Assembly (NCBI RefSeq): GCF_032118995.1
Contig: NC_092654.1
Coordinates: 9,680,284-9,744,283, forward strand
From: Asterias amurensis
Taxonomy: Eukaryota; Echinodermata; Asteroidea; Forcipulatida; Asteriidae
Length of the DNA stretch: 64,000 bases
Reading direction: 5' to 3'
Both the position numbers and the translations under genes were made by a program. The notes beneath the pieces were generated by a model that worked only from the letters and a program-made list of their open reading frames with translations, searched no databases and was not told the DNA's origin. Below, piece after piece: positions 33,139 to 44,221 of this stretch (positions within the stretch are counted from its first letter, which is position 1; each line of letters starts with the position of its first letter).

Positions 33139-33337
33139 TAAAGCCCGGTTCATACTTCCTGCGAATGCGAATGCGATATACGCATGTTGACGTCACAAAT
33201 TCGCGAAGAATAACTCGCAGCAGTTCAACTTTGCTCAACTCACTTGCGAATATCGCTGCGAAATGAAGGTTTTGACGTCAAATTCATGTCAAATTCGCTT
33301 CGCATTCGCATTCCCATAAAATATGAACCGGGCTTAA
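33139..33337. mobile_element. Palindromic MITE
   Basis: TAAAGCCCGGTTCATACTTC and ATATGAACCGGGCTTAA are inverted ends, and GCGAATGCGAATGCGA matches the inverted CGCATTCGCATT inside. About 200 bp. Confidence 0.85.
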
Positions 33338-33518
33338 TACTCACTGACCCATAATTCCCATAGTCCGTTTATGAAGAGTACACAGTGTAAGGCCAGGTTT
33401 ACGTTGACGAAGACTAGTATATCCGCAAGGATGAAGACAGGTACTTGCTTTTTAGAACCAGTGATTTCATTGGATACGATGACGTCATAGAATGAACATG
33501 CAGTGAGGTGAGCTTTCC

Positions 33519-33743
33519 ATGGGTGCGTTCGTTTAGCTTCCCTGGGTCTACCCCGCGGTGCTCACTCGGGTGAGCCCCTGACAAGAGCTAAACGAACGAC
33601 CACTCACCGCTCTCGTAGTGACGTCGATTACCTGGGGCCAGCCCCCAAGTGACCCATCCACAAGCAGGCATTGGGGGCTGACCTGGGTGAGCCCCTGGAA
33701 TGACGTCAAAAGCTATTCGAACGCACCGGTGTGGCGGTTTCAA
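33519..33743. mobile_element. MITE family 8, complete copy
   Basis: ATGGGTGCGTTCGTTTAGC at the left and TATTCGAACGCACC at the right. The interior hairpin is CCAGCCCCCAAGTGACCCAT opposite ATTGGGGGCTGACCTGGG. A terminal fragment, GAAGCTAAACGAACGCATCC, lies alone at 34692. Confidence 0.8.
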
Positions 33744-35216
33744 CTTTCCGTTGTGTTCAGTTTTCCGAATGACCAAATACGGTATTATTACGTCATGCGA
33801 TGCCTGCGCACAGCAAGCGAAAGTAGTCCATTTTTAGTGCCGTATTGAGTTATCCGTTACCCTCCGGTAGCTGTCTTGGCGGTGTCCACGAGTCGAGTGC
33901 AACTAGCGGCAAACGCGTGGATCGTATGAGTTGTTTTTTATGCAAGCAGAGTGTGACCTGCCTGAAGTTGTTCCCATGAACACATGTAAAGATAGGACAA
34001 GAGATTATGTGACTACACACAGAAAAGAATCGTAATATAAACAATGTGGGGTCACTGCTGAGAGAACTACATTACTCGCCAGGGTACTCGCGGCGGTATC
34101 TGAGAGGTCACCCGGAGAACTGAACACGCCGGAAAGCTAAAACCGTTCGAACAACGTACAGATATGACCGACTACAGAAAAACGAATTAAGAAATATAAA
34201 GATATTTATCTAAGTACAATTTCAAAACAGGAAATATCCAAAGTATGTCAAGATTAGTATTTTACTACGGTAAAACAGTGCAGGTTTAAACAGTGATTGT
34301 CCTAAATATTACGAATTATTTATAATAAAATACAACCAAAAAACGTTCAAGTAAATACAAGTCAAGTTACAAAATAGCTCAGAAGTATGTCTTGGTATTT
34401 TACTTGAGTAATTAAACAGTGCAGGTTAAAAAGTAAGAATTGTGAAACTGCTAAATGATAAATAATACGAATATTTATAATCAAATACAAGCAGAAAAGC
34501 GTTACAAAAACAAAACTAAAAGGTTCAAAAAGAAGCAAGCAAAGCACGCAACGATGATGCACGCTAACCGCGGACACTATTTAGCAAGCTTCCGTAAACA
34601 ATGTGACGTCATAGACGTAACGCAATATGCTAATGAGCGGACACTTATTGCCAGTAAACAGTTTTTGTCATGACACCGGGATGACCAAGAGAAGCTAAAC
34701 GAACGCATCCCATATCTGTGTTTGATTGGTCTGAGGTGAAGTGGGTGGAGCGGACAGAAATCACATCGGACCACCAATCAAAACATGGAACGCTTCTTTC
34801 GTTCATCTACATGCAGTGTCCGTGTGTATCATGTATACGCTACATGTACTTGTACATGTACTTGCATGTTATGTCAGTTTGTCTTGGTTTGGGTGCATTA
34901 TGTGAAATGAAGGAGGTGAAATGTGATTTGGGACGTGTGTCTTTATCTTGGCCCGGGCCCTGACACATAAATCTATGATTACATAACTTAATCTGACGCA
35001 TATCCAACGTGAACGGATACGGTTATCGTATTATCCGTATCCGTATAGGAAAAGAGTTGGGTTGGTGTTGGTGTTGGTGTACTTTTTGTATGACACAAAC
35101 ACAGTATCCACGTTTTTACAATAAACGTAGTCATGGATTGAAGGTAATGATGGCAGAAAGCTTCATTGTAGTAAGCCACGAGTAGCTTCTAAAGATGACA
35201 ACTGCGAATATCAACC
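33744..35216. other. Upstream region of the 35217 receptor; no other gene recognised
   Basis: Holds the family 8 end fragment at 34692, copies of the ACCAATCAAAACA block (34713-34790), a palindromic GTACATGTACTTGTACATGTAC run near 34850, and a GGTGTTGGTGTTGGTGT simple repeat near 35063. CAACTGCGAATATCAACC just before the start codon is shared with the 29856 gene. No TATA box is clear. Confidence 0.4.
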
Positions 35217-36314
35217 ATGGGGAATTTTACTGCTGATAATAGTTCTTCTCTTTACCAGTGCCCAAACAATACCGTTTGTATTTTAGAAGCTATTTTCATT
35301 ATTGGCGTAGCTTTTCTGACTTTGGTATTAAACACTATGAATATAACTGTTCTGTTGACAACACCGGCCTTTCGAAACAGTCACGGCTACTTATTGCTGT
35401 CACTCAGCGTGGCTGACTTAGGAACGGGCGCCGTTGCTGCCCTGTCTATCTACCCGTCCGCTACTCTCCGAGTCAGTCCGGACTCCTGGCCGTACGGAGA
35501 CACCGTTTGTTTGATCTCCGCATACGCAATGCAGATTTGTCTCTCAAACTCCGGATTCACGTTGACTCTAATGAGTATTGAGAGGTACATAGCAGTCGCC
35601 CATCCACTCAAATATTCAAGACTTGTGACGAAAAGAAAAACGCTCATACTTATCGTAATAGGATGGATTCTCACAGTGTTGGTCTACGTTGTTGGTGACC
35701 TAAGGAAAACATTCTCTAGCGTTGTGTACGCATGCGTTCCACGACTGGATGATATGTCTGTTTTTGCATACTTATTGTTCTTTGTTGGAGTACTACCTAG
35801 TCTTATAGTTATTGTCATAACCTCAGTGATTGTTAGTAAGAAGTTAGAACAGAACGAGAAACGGCTTGCCAAACTTGCACCATCCACGGGGAGTCTCGAC
35901 ACCATTTCAACCCCAGCAGGAACATCACCCAGGACCATCAAACTGTTTCATTTGGTAAGGGTTATGGCATTCGCTATAGTAATTTGCTGGTTTCCATTTT
36001 TGTGCTTATTTGTCACAACCATCTCTTTCGATTTTGTTGTCCCCCAAGTGATATTTTTTCTCGTTTTCTGGTTGGTGGTTTCAAACGGTTTTATCAATTC
36101 CATCATCTATTTTGTGATGAACAAAACATTTCACAGCCGCGTCGAAGAGATTTGGGAGCAACTTACTCCTTCGTGCTGTCGTCGATTGAACGATTTGGAA
36201 AAAAACTTAGACTGTTCTTCTTGTATCTGCAGCAAAGGCATCAACGTGGAACCGAATACGTCTGGGGACAATATCAACAATATATCACCAGGACATTCAT
36301 GCAAAATCGTCTGA
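35217..36314 (+). CDS. Class A (rhodopsin-like) GPCR, subfamily A, intact, intronless
   Basis: 365 residues from an ATG in a strong context (AACCATGG). Nearly collinear with the 29856 receptor: N-glycosylation NFT, NSS and NNT sites, TM2 HGYLL with Asp67, Cys98 to Cys173-region disulphide, E122-R123-Y124, TM6 CWFP, TM7 NSIIY in place of NPxxY, and CSSCIC in the tail. Position 3.32 is Met/Ala-like, not Asp. ICL2 (AVAHPLKYSRLVT) is almost identical between the two, while ECL2 and ICL3 differ most, as expected if ligand or regulatory interactions diverged. The last residues (after NIN) leave the paralogue's frame and end in PGHSCKIV. The paralogue's ELVK-type tail is still present in the DNA in another frame. 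Expected to signal through G proteins; ligand unknown. Confidence 0.93.
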   Translation: MGNFTADNSSSLYQCPNNTVCILEAIFIIGVAFLTLVLNTMNITVLLTTPAFRNSHGYLLLSLSVADLGTGAVAALSIYPSATLRVSPDSWPYGDTVCLISAYAMQICLSNSGFTLTLMSIERYIAVAHPLKYSRLVTKRKTLILIVIGWILTVLVYVVGDLRKTFSSVVYACVPRLDDMSVFAYLLFFVGVLPSLIVIVITSVIVSKKLEQNEKRLAKLAPSTGSLDTISTPAGTSPRTIKLFHLVRVMAFAIVICWFPFLCLFVTTISFDFVVPQVIFFLVFWLVVSNGFINSIIYFVMNKTFHSRVEEIWEQLTPSCCRRLNDLEKNLDCSSCICSKGINVEPNTSGDNINNISPGHSCKIV

Positions 36315-37060
36315 ACTTGTAAAAGCTAAGGTAAAAGGTGTCAACAGCGGGAATTTTGAAAGTATGTGCCAACCGGAGAAAATTAGGAAATTACGACACT
36401 TTGTGTACACCAAACGTGTAAAAACTGTTAATACTGAAACCCCATGGGTAGTCCAGAAGAGAAGAGTTGAACTCTACTGTAAAAGTTGAAACTAAAGATA
36501 AAGTACATATATATGTTTTGTCTATAAGAAGTTTAAAAAGTTTGATTTTTGATCATTGTCTGTAAAATCCTGCGTTTTGAGGTGACAGCTCATTCTTATT
36601 ATTGTCAACATGTTTTACAGCAAATCCACGGCCCGATGCATCAACAAACAACAACATTGTCACAACGTTTGTATATAGGGTCATACCAGCAACCATTGTG
36701 CACCGAAACCAGCCTGTCCTAACGGTGATCATTAGAGCATGGAGAAGAATATAATCACCCGGTGAAATCTTGCTTTTCCATTTTACTCGGCTTCGTCTCA
36801 TAAAATGGAATGGTCGTAAATTCACGCCATGATTTGTGATTTGACATGCACTCATTTTGTACCCAATATTTAGTGGATATATGAATCCAATACTAAATAA
36901 TCATGAAATGTTGGCATTCTATGAAACAATTGTCATCATAAAGAGTCATTCTTGTATAGAAAATACGCATATCGTTAAGTAGTAATACACGGTATAAAGT
37001 GTATTTAAAATAGTATAAAATAAGTTCTTAATACGAATGGTTATGGTAGGATTCTAAATG
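36315..37060. other. 3' flank of the receptor; no further gene
   Basis: The first ~45 bp are receptor tail sequence out of frame. A 100-codon minus-strand frame (36553-36855) shows no domain and no initiation or splice context that persuades me. Confidence 0.4.
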
Positions 37061-37156
37061 TTGTATCCATCAACAGCTCTACATTGCTCATTACCAAGTA
37101 AATTTTTATGCTGACAATTAATTTGAGTAATTACCAATATGGTCCGATGCCTTTAA
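37061..37156. mobile_element. MITE family 1, right-end fragment
   Basis: CATCAACAGCTCTACATTGC to ATGGTCCGATGCCTTTAA. The left three quarters are missing. Confidence 0.75.
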
Positions 37157-37331
37157 AGAGATTGTGTCGATATTCCAACTCAGTAAAATAAATAGATAAT
37201 ATTAATTAAACAACTGTTTGTAATTTTTGGTTAAGGGTTTATTTCGAAATATCATTTACAGAATAATTATTACTAATTATTGAGACCAAACTAAAAACAT
37301 TGTAGCTAAAGGAAATGTTGAAAGATGAGTA

Positions 37332-37885
37332 ATTAAGGGAATCAATGTGTGGTGAAGAGGTTTTCAACTATAGTGGCCTAATCCCAACGAGGCCTGGTTC
37401 TTGATAATTTTACCGAGGCGAAGTCGAGGTAAATTATCAAGAACCAGGCCTCGGTTGGTTTAAACCACTAGTTGAAAACCGATTAAACACACTTTGATTC
37501 CCATTCATAAATACCTTTTCGGTAAAAAAAACATCAACACTTTTGGTCAAAAAGTAAAATAAATGCAAACATTATAATAATTGTTCAATGATTTCTTTCA
37601 ACACAACACCCCTCCAGCTATGAAATGGTAAGGCCCAGTCAAGGCCCTCGGGTAAACAACTTCTTGTAAGGGAATGCTGTGCGCGTATCACGTGATGTGG
37701 CGCAACTGTCACGGCCTTTGCTCTCGACCAATAGGAATGAAAAAAACTGTCTAATAACCACAGGTGCAAGCTTGCGTGTCACGCCCATGTTTCAACACTT
37801 TTTACTGGTCATAAACAAAGGTTTATACACAACCACGTGACGCGCTATCCACCAATAGGAATAGCGAAACTGTCTGAGGTATTTG
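37332..37885. repeat. ~550-bp repeat 3' of receptor, copy 2
   Basis: Collinear with 31125-31625. Its left part keeps an inverted pair that copy 1 has lost: GAGGCCTGGTTCTTGATAAT and its complement at 37430-37455, around ACCGAGGCGAAGTCGAGG. This looks like the complete end of the element. Confidence 0.78.
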
Positions 37886-39104
37886 TTAATAATGTTTACC
37901 ATACATCGCTAGGTGAAACTTCACCAGTTAACAAGATTGCTGTGTAACACAACCAATGGATTCTAAGGGAGTCCGTCATGGTATATAGGCCTACCATAGT
38001 AGTTACTCAAAAAATTAATGCCCATAAAACTACAAGAAGCACTGCAGTTGTTGACAATATATTTATATATTATCTCCTTTTTTTAAGAAACGATTTTCTT
38101 TTAATGAATGTTGTTTAAGGGAAGAGATTCAAAAATATTTCTTTCTGAGAAATAGTTTATGCATGAAACTTTTCTCAGATAGTGTATTCCCATTAACGGA
38201 TAACTCATCCAGCATGGCCACTACCGCACCAGACTTTGGGCAATATCCCCAGAACACCAGCACCTTTTGAAATGTTCGTCATTTGTTTGATGTCAGATTT
38301 TTGGCCCCAACATTAAAACAATAGATTTTTTCGAGTGAATGGTATTTCAAAGAGTATCACCCGCTCCAACGAAAAAAAGTTTAACTTTTACTTTTAATGG
38401 TCAGGAACCACGACAAAAATTTAAAACGTTTCTTATAAAACACATAAGAAATGGTCACGTGATATATTGTTGGGATCCCGACAAAAACTAATTTTGAGCA
38501 CTTTATTTCACTGTTACTAATAATTGGCGGACTTTTTCGAGCAAAGGCTCAAATGAAAGCTTGTATCTTTCTCGACCCCCATCAAAATACCTATTGAATT
38601 TTAAATCAAAATGTTTGGGTCAATTCGGCCAAAAATCTGACATAGAATCTTTAAGGAGATGTTTTAATTGATGTATATGTGCCTCTATACTCGGCAAGTA
38701 AACGTAACGGCAATCCAGAAATGACACTATGATACTAAAGTGTAATTTAAAATCTAGTTTAATTATTTCTTGACTTTTTTATGGACTAATCTCGGAATCT
38801 TATTATTATTTTTTTTTTATTTACATTCAGATTGCGTCCATGTGCATCTCAGCAAAGTGAAAAGTTTACCCAATAGAAGACGCTGTTCACTAAATAATTT
38901 GACAAATTTACTGCGAAAGACTAGCAAAGGTCGAATTTTGTGCCTTATATTAAAATAAAGCAAGAACTAATTTTAGCTTGGTTTCATCATTTGCTCATGT
39001 TTTTTTACTGAGTTTGTATTCAAAACAGAATTGTTCAAATACATGTAGGCCTACTACTATGCAGACAAATAATGTGCGTGTCTAAATATCTCTTTTGGCA
39101 TCAC
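37886..39104. other. No gene recognised
   Basis: AT-rich, only short frames, no repeat family member identified. Confidence 0.4.
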
Positions 39105-39119
39105 AAACGCGTTGGTTTG

Positions 39120-39437
39120 AAACTTGTGTCCTTAAGCAAGACACTTAACCATTGCTTTGTCCTTCGGATGGTACGTAAAGCCGTTGGTCCCATGTGTTGT
39201 GTAACGCATGTAAAAGAACCCAGTGTACTTTTCGAAAAGAGAAGGGGTTCGCCCCGGTGTTCCTGGCTGTGGCTGCTGTATGCGCCGTAGCACCTTGTAA
39301 ACCTTATAAGGTGATAAATAATTGGGTCTATAAATTCATCACTGCAAGTACCTATCTTTCTGAAAGTTTGTATACACTCAGCGCCTTGAGTACCTTGTTT
39401 GGTAGATACGTGCGCTATATAAGACTTCGATATTATT
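39120..39437 (+). mobile_element. SINE, 5'-truncated, with a perfect 15-bp target duplication
   Basis: The body matches the SINE at 66-389 (ATTGCTTTGTCCTTCGGATG, GAAGGGGTTCGCCCCGGTGT). The tRNA-like head is absent. AAACGCGTTGGTTTG lies directly on each side (39105-39119 and 39438-39452), showing reverse-transcription-mediated insertion. The 3' end is GTGCGCTATATAAGACTTCG plus a short ATT tail. Confidence 0.92.
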
Positions 39438-39550
39438 AAACGCGTTGGTTTGCAACAAAAGATTGAACACTGAGTCAAGGCAGTTGAACCATGGAGCAAA
39501 TAGTTATTGATTGAAAGTGGTGTTTTGTACCACCGAAGTGCAATTAGAGT

Positions 39551-39681
39551 CCTGGGGTCGATTCCTAACTTAGGACTAGTCCTAGGAGATATACAAATTG
39601 CATGGATAGTCCTAAGTTAGGACGAGTACCTAGTCCTAACTCGAGATAAGACTAGTCCTAACTCTTTGAGAAATCCACCCC
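39551..39681. mobile_element. Palindromic MITE with GGACTAGTCCT core repeats
   Basis: GGGGTCGATTCCTAACTTAGG at the left against CCTAACTCTTTGAGAAATCC at the right, with TTAGGACTAGTCCTA and TAAGACTAGTCCTAA inside. It directly abuts a family 5 copy. Confidence 0.65.
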
Positions 39682-39957
39682 TGGACCTTTTTTTTTGCAA
39701 CGTCAAAGCCCGAGTTTTTGCCAACCCAGGTTGGAAAACTATCGAAAGCCATTATTGCAAATCAAAAACAGATCACTACTGTTTGTAACATTGAAAACAT
39801 ATTCAAACATTGTGTTGAACTTGTTGAGAACAAAACAAATAATGATGGAAGGTATTTTATTAATAGAAAGTTTGCATGACACTTTAAAAACATGTTTTTA
39901 ACATACGGCCGTCAATGCCAACCAAGGCGGTTTGGTGAATTACAAAAGAAAGTTCTA
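39682..39957. mobile_element. MITE family 5, diverged copy
   Basis: TGGACCTTTTTTTTTGCAACG and ACAAAAGAAAGTTCTAGG. The interior CATACGGCCGTCAATGCC follows the copy at 13165. Confidence 0.75.
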
Positions 39958-41220
39958 GGCCCACACATGTAACAAAAGCACAGTTTCCCGTTCTACTTCC
40001 GCAACGGTATAGTTTCATAACCTTGATAATATTTAATCTTGCAGGCTAATGCATCCGGCTCTCTTGGATACACAAAATGCCTTTATCATGGAGCGGCCAT
40101 CTTGATTTACTTTCATTCAAAACAATGTTTTTAAACCGTGGCTGGAAGGAGAAAACGTCTGGTTCCTTTTTTATGCAATGCATAATTAGCATTCAGCAAT
40201 GTTATTGGATACAGTGAACATGATCAAGATTATGGCAGCATGATGAGGGTCTTTTGCAACCCATGTGGCGTGACTAAAGTACATTCTTAGGGGGCACAAG
40301 GGGGGGGGGCACATATTTTTCTAGGGGGGGGGGAGAGGCACTTCAGAATAGAGGCGGATCCAGACAAAAGGTCCGGTCCCCGGAAAATTTAGCATTCTAG
40401 ATGCTGTGTGGTGCAATCTGAGGCCATTTAGAGGCATACTATTATATAGGCCTAATTGATGAAGGAAACAGAACAAAACACCTTCATAACTTGAGCTGTA
40501 GAGTATGGGCCGTGGGCAATACTTAAACTTTCGTTACAAGACATATGTAGCGTAGTATCAGATTCTTTCAAAATGCAAGGGAAAAAGTTGAGTTGAATTT
40601 CCAGTTAAATCACCAACGCAGTAAGGGTTGGTCGGTTTGAAATATATTTTTTGCCCCCCCCCCCCAGGATCCGCCCTTGCTTCAGAACACCCAAGTTCCT
40701 ACAGAATACATCTCAAGGGGGCGGGCATCCGGGGCACTGACATCACGTGGGTGGATTGTTGGGGGCGGGGGGGGGGGGGGCACCTGCTAGTTACGCCACT
40801 TTTGCAGTCACGGCAACTCAATTAAAGCCATAGCCCAAGCCAAAAACCATTGTATTGAAAATGGGCTCTGGAGAATACGAAATACATGTCACAACACACT
40901 CCAACTCATGCTCTCTCACACATACAGTGACATATCTTTTATAAAGTTATAGATCGAAACTATATTATAGAGTTGCAATGACTTTATTCAAAGCCGAATA
41001 TAATGTCTTTCATTGTTGCAGTACTGCAGTTAGTAATTGCCGTTTAAACGAGGAAACGCGAGTAAAAATGCATACAGATTCCAGAGCGAATTTATTTTAC
41101 AAAAAGATAAAAGTGAAACAAGAAAAAAACAAGTGTGTGATATATTTATCTTCAGAAATTTAAAAGTTCCTCCCTAAAAAATTGTGTTCTGAAGTTTAAG
41201 CTAATAAGGACCTGAACTAC
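39958..41220. other. G-rich intergenic stretch with a satellite-unit fragment
   Basis: 40345-40440 (AAATTTAGCATTCTAGATGC, GTGGTGCAATCTGAGGCC) is an isolated unit of the 15.3-16.9 kb tandem array. Runs of G or C at 40298, 40324, 40649 and 40760 could form quadruplexes. No gene recognised. Confidence 0.5.
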
Positions 41221-41548
41221 TTTAAATGGTTACTACTTTTTGCAACACAAAATACATTGTTCACATTATTACATTAAATTTACACCGTTTGAAGGTAATG
41301 ATAGTAGAAAGCTTACTTGCTGAGGTGCTGTAGTTTTTTAATAGTGAGTAAAACAATCTCACAAAAATACATTCTACATGCTAAAATAATTTTCGTGACT
41401 TGTTTTACTCATTTCTCAAAAACTACAGCACCTCAGTAATATTTTTAGGGAAGCCTTCTACCATCACTATCTTCAAACTGCAGCGCGAGTTTAATGTAAA
41501 TCTTTGGACATAGTGTTTTGTGATACATAAAGTACCCAAATCCTTTAA
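41221..41548. mobile_element. MITE family 4, complete copy
   Basis: AATGGTTACTACTTTTTGCAA to AAAGTACCCAAATCCTTTAA. Inverted arms TGAGGTGCTGTAGTTTTTTA and AACTACAGCACCTCAG meet near 41375. Confidence 0.8.
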
Positions 41549-41691
41549 ATGTATACACTCCATAAATGTATGACAGTAAAAATATTGTGAATGTAAATGG
41601 TGTATGCTTATACGCTGCTGTTGACGTCAGCATCACTTGAAAAGTCTGTTAGTATGAAATGTCACCATATTGCACTCAGTATTATCTGTCA

Positions 41692-42917
41692 TCACAGACG
41701 ATGCACTGTTTGACGTAGAGGGGTCAGTTTCTCCTCTTCTGCGACCACAAAACACCCTAAACAAAATTTGTCCACATGCCGATGCCAAGTATTCACATGG
41801 ACACAACATGCTGGAAGAAGCTTCTTCAGAATCGCCTCTCCTCTCTTCATGTAGACTTTATTCATAGCGAAGTAGATGGCAGCATTGAGAAAGCTGTTGG
41901 ACGCCAAGGTCCAATAGGTGCAGAAGATAAGCAATTGGTTGACAGATGTCTGCATTATGATTGAGTATGACACGGTTATCATATGCGGTACCCAGCATGC
42001 GTAAAATACTAAACTCATAATCCTGATCATTTTAAAGAGTTTAATAGTTTGTTTAATGCCTGCATTGTGTGGAAGGTTCGTCTTGGCAGAACCCTGCTGA
42101 AGTGAGGACGAATGAGTTAAGCTGGCTCTTGTGCGTTGATAATTATCAAGTGACTTTCTCACTAAAATCGACGTAACCAATATGACCAACGCAACTGGTA
42201 ATGCTAAAGTCATCACAATGGTAAGTGTATAGACAGGGGCATTTTCATACAGTGGTAAACACGTGTACAAGTTTGATATGTAGTGAAATCCGAAGAAATC
42301 GAAGAAAACCACACAGTAGAGCGACAGAAAGAGAACCCAGCTGAACACAACTGCCCACAGGGCTCTTTTCTTGGTCAAGATGCTAGAGTATCTCAATGGG
42401 TGCACAACAGCAATGTACCTCGCCACACTGAGTAGGGCCAGTGTCACAGCAGACACGTTACGGCATGTTTCGTGGATGTACGATGTTTATAAGACAAAGC
42501 TCATCACCGTAAGGCCACGACGTGCCCAAGTATCTCAATGGGTGCACAACAGCAACGTACCTTTCCACACTGAGTAGGGCCAGTGTCACAGCAGACACGT
42601 TACGGCATGTTTCGTGGATGTACGATGTTTATAAGACAAAGCTCATCACCGTAAGGCCACGACGTGCCCAACGTAGCTAGGGGGTAGAGAGACAAGGCTG
42701 AAAACACACCAACTCCAAAATCAGCAACAGTCAGTGAAAACAAGAGGTAGCCATGGCAGTTCCGAAGTAAGGGAGTTGAAATTAAAACAGTCAAACTCGC
42801 CAAGTTCCCAAGCAAGACGCATAAGGTTACACCAATGGCAATAGCTAACTCGATAACACATACAAATCCTTGGCAAACAGGGGACGATAAAGTCTGATTC
42901 TCCATCTCATTTTCCAT
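41692..42917 (-). pseudogene. Class A GPCR (subfamily B), disrupted by a 142-bp tandem duplication and a one-base frameshift
   Basis: ATG at 42917 gives MENEMENQTL, TM1, HGYLLFSLTVADFGVG and WPYGDELCLI, then the frame is lost. From 42456 down, the rest continues: SARYIAVVHPLRYSS-type ICL2, TM4, ECL2 with a Cys, TM5, TM6 (CWVPH), TM7 with NAAIY, and a Cys-rich tail (ACCVHVN). Between the parts, 42388-42529 and 42530-42671 are near-identical copies of the ECL1-TM3 segment. In both copies ATAAACATCG has one base more than the frame of the 44839 paralogue needs. ERY is intact in one copy and reads ARY in the other. As sequenced it cannot encode a normal receptor. An assembly or haplotype problem could explain the duplication, but less easily the extra base. 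Tail similarity to 44839 is good. Confidence 0.85.
42388..42671. repeat. 142-bp tandem duplication inside the receptor
   Basis: Two adjacent copies, 42388-42529 and 42530-42671, differ at three positions by my reading. All three fall within about ten bases around the ERY codons. Confidence 0.93.
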
Positions 42918-43529
42918 GGTGATTTTAAACCTAAAATCCTTTAGACTGAACAGAGAAATCGTTTTTGCAGTGTCATCAATGCCTCTAGTGTTAGTAAATG
43001 ACTGTGCCTATGGCTCAACTTGTGGATGGTGTGCAGTGAGACTGTGTGCCATCGCAAAGCCACCCAAGTCATGATGCAAGACTTTTCTGCTGGTCCACAA
43101 ACAAATAATTACGTGTCTTTGTCTACGTTTATATTTTTTTATTGCCATGCTGATTAATCCACCATGTACACAACACGGATGGATTATTGCTCGTTTTTTA
43201 ATCAGCCCACCTGATGGATTGAATAAGCCTCTGTCATGAATTTTGCAGTCGTCTTTTCAATATTTAATTTATCTATTAATTATAACCAGAATGCCTCTAG
43301 AATGGTTCGAGCCGGGGAGCAAGCATGAGAAAGAGTTGTCATACGTCAGCCCCCAGTGCAAAGTGGCTCTTCGCTGGCAGCTTCAAATGTATTTTTAGTT
43401 TAAGACGAGCTTGAACAAACGACAACAAGTGATCTTTTACTAAAATTCTTTTAAAATGCATTCATACATACATCAGACAGTTTCGTTATTCCTATTGGTG
43501 GAGAGCGCGTCACATGAAGCATTTTACTA
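42918..43529. other. 5' flank of the subfamily B pseudogene; no other gene
   Basis: GGTTTAAAATCACC precedes the start codon on the minus strand. 43479-43515 (CGTTATTCCTATTGGTGGAG) is an inverted end fragment of the ~550-bp repeat. Confidence 0.4.
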
Positions 43530-43699
43530 GCAGCTGAAAGCACACACATTTTTGCAACCATTCTTTCATTATTCTCTTACAACTTCGATGATCGATTGAG
43601 CCCAAATATTCACAGACTTGTTATTTTATGCTCATGTTGTGATACACCAAGTGAGAATACTTGTCTTTGACAACAACCGAAGGTGTCCAGTGCATTTAA
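43530..43699. mobile_element. MITE family 1, right half
   Basis: From AGCTGAAAGCACACACAT to AGGTGTCCAGTGCATTTAA. Confidence 0.75.
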
Positions 43700-43835
43700 C
43701 CTTTAGAAGTTTTTTTTTTTTTTAGAACGGGAGGGTAGGTCTTTTGACTCGGGAAAACGCATCAGGAATGACTCGCCGTATCGCGGGGGAAATTGTTGCC
43801 CATCTCTTACTAAATCAAGAAGTTAATATACTAAA

Positions 43836-44221
43836 TCGGTGTACACGAAACACAACACATCATTTCTTCATACAACAATAATATTTCCAATTTATTGGAA
43901 AGAAACTAACACCGTTTCCTAGACTAACCAAAATGAACACTACAATCATGAACAATAATTATACCCAAACCGTAATGCACGGTGCCTTATCAAGGACCGT
44001 TTCACTGAAATTGATGTGAATAGTACGACTATCAAACATGGTATCGCTAGACCAAAGATAATCAATAATGTCGGTGTACACGAAACACAACACATCATTT
44101 CTTCATACAACAATAATATTTCCAATTTATTGGAAAGAAACTAACACCATTTCCTAGACTAACCAAAATGAACACTACAATCATGAACAATAATTATACC
44201 CAAACCGTAATGCACGGTGCC
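43836..44221. repeat. 151-bp direct duplication flanking a 90-bp copied piece of a receptor gene
   Basis: 43836-43986 and 44071-44221 are the same 151 bp (one difference seen). Between and overlapping at GGTGCC lies 43981-44070. This matches 45369-45458, the TM5-ICL3 part of the 44839-46002 receptor, with two differences and in the same orientation. The structure fits replication template switching at the GGTGCC shared by both sites. Confidence 0.93.
43981..44070 (-). pseudogene. 90-bp fragment of the neighbouring receptor (TM5-ICL3)
   Basis: Copy of 45369-45458, coding there for the end of TM5 and the start of ICL3 (IPCLIVVLFTS, then VKRSLIR). It has no gene context here. Confidence 0.9.

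Noticed and set aside
36553-36855. 100-codon minus-strand frame after the 35217 receptor
   Set aside because: No recognisable motif and nothing conserved after the paralogous receptor.
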